This document shows, one piece after another, positions 63,240 through 64,000 of a stretch of 64,000 bases of DNA (the first letter of the stretch is position 1; the number at the start of each line of letters is the position of its first letter). The stretch is from Bicyclus anynana (Eukaryota > Arthropoda > Insecta > Lepidoptera > Nymphalidae). The notes beneath the pieces are model-generated. The model was not told the DNA's origin, did no database searches, and saw nothing but the letters and a program-made list of their open reading frames with translations. The stretch lies in assembly GCF_947172395.1 (NCBI RefSeq), contig NC_069100.1:14846109-14910108 (forward strand). The letters are read 5' to 3'. The position numbers were made by a program, and so were the translations under genes.

Positions 63240-64000
63240 GTGTAAGTACTACTGAGTGAGCTCTACTACTACTTACTACTCTACCTACCAAAATATCCAA
63301 AATAAATATTCCATAATAGCAAATAATTCTATTTTTTGTTTTTTTTTTTATTACGGTATTTCCACACAGTCTTTTTCTATAGAGTATCATGAGGAATCAT
63401 GTCTCCAATTGCCAGACCAACCTTCTTCTGTCTTCCAAACCCACTGTAGTTCAAACATCTTATTTGACTACCTTACTTACACCAAAAAAAAAATAGTAAA
63501 ATCGGTCCAGCCGTTAACGCGTGATGGCGTGACCAAGGGAAACATGGATTAATTTTTATGTATATAGATTAATATGAACAACACTTACGATACTTTAAAT
63601 TCTATAAAAGAGTAAGTTAATATATTGTTATTTGCCAACTATACTTTTAACCGACTTCAAAAAAAGGAGGAGGTTCTCAATTCGTCTGTATGTTTTTTTT
63701 TGTATGTATGTTACCTGATTACTCGAAGACGCCTGGACCGATTTGAATATTTTTTTTTTTGTTTGAAAGGGTATACCCCTGAGGTGGTCCCATTGTCACC
63801 ATTTCAGGTTCTGATGATAGGATCCTGGTGAAATCGAGGGGAACTTTCAAAAATCGTATGGGCAACTATAGCGTTTTATATTTTTTTCATTAACCACTTT
63901 AAAAATAAGGTAATTTTGCAAGTTTTGTGAACTAATAAAAAAAATACCATCACTTACATGCCGCATCCGATTAAAAAACTACAGACTACTTTCCAACATC
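63240..64000. other. repeat-rich end of window
   Basis: TTAATATGAACAACACTTACGATAC near 63571 matches the tail of the palindromic element (13131). AACCGACTTCAAAAAAAGGAGGAGG at 63650 begins a widespread lepidopteran repeat, also seen at 46432 and 30888. No gene supported. Confidence 0.45.

Overview
The window reads as nuclear DNA of a moth or butterfly (Lepidoptera). It is AT-rich, and most of it is transposon debris of kinds familiar from lepidopteran genomes: tRNA-derived SINEs of three families, non-autonomous Helitrons that start TC and end CTAG between A and T, 3' stubs of RTE- and CR1/Jockey-like LINEs, and many foldback MITEs. The only convincing protein-coding sequence has spliced eukaryotic structure (GT-AG introns in consistent phase). 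No bacterial, CRISPR, rRNA or functional tRNA feature is visible.

One host gene can be assembled on the + strand from about 4165 to 44077. I joined 24 exons by reading frame, GT/AG sites and intron phase. The chain stays open for about 1,498 codons and stops at TAA 44075-44077, which overlaps an AATAAA. The product is not one I recognise. It has a short basic Ser/Lys-rich N-terminal part, a single membrane segment (about residues 169-189), then about 1,300 polar Asn/Lys/Asp/Ser-rich residues with several basic cleavage-like sites and a helical acidic C-terminus. Charge distribution suggests a type II (N-in) membrane protein with a large extracytoplasmic part. The 5' end (exons 1, 2 and 5) is the least certain.

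Layout: 1-4164 is upstream repeat-rich DNA. 4165-9910 holds exons 1-9 with repeats in every larger intron. 9911-32787 is a 22.9-kb intron full of nested transposons. 32788-43834 holds exons 10-23 in a more compact arrangement, and exon 24 is at 44060-44077. 44078-55250 and 60410-64000 are intergenic repeats.

The most unusual part is 55256-60409. It contains a perfect 158-bp inverted repeat with promoter-like motifs, placed 4.8 kb apart, enclosing two arrays of short GC-rich palindromes and a roughly 3-kb AT-rich stretch with none of the window's usual repeats. This may be an undescribed large transposon or a composite of two. Other notable structures are a perfect 2 x 102-bp palindrome with a 13-bp target duplication inside a hAT-like MITE, three MITE copies with 8-bp target duplications and nested insertions, and an exact 393-bp tandem duplication.
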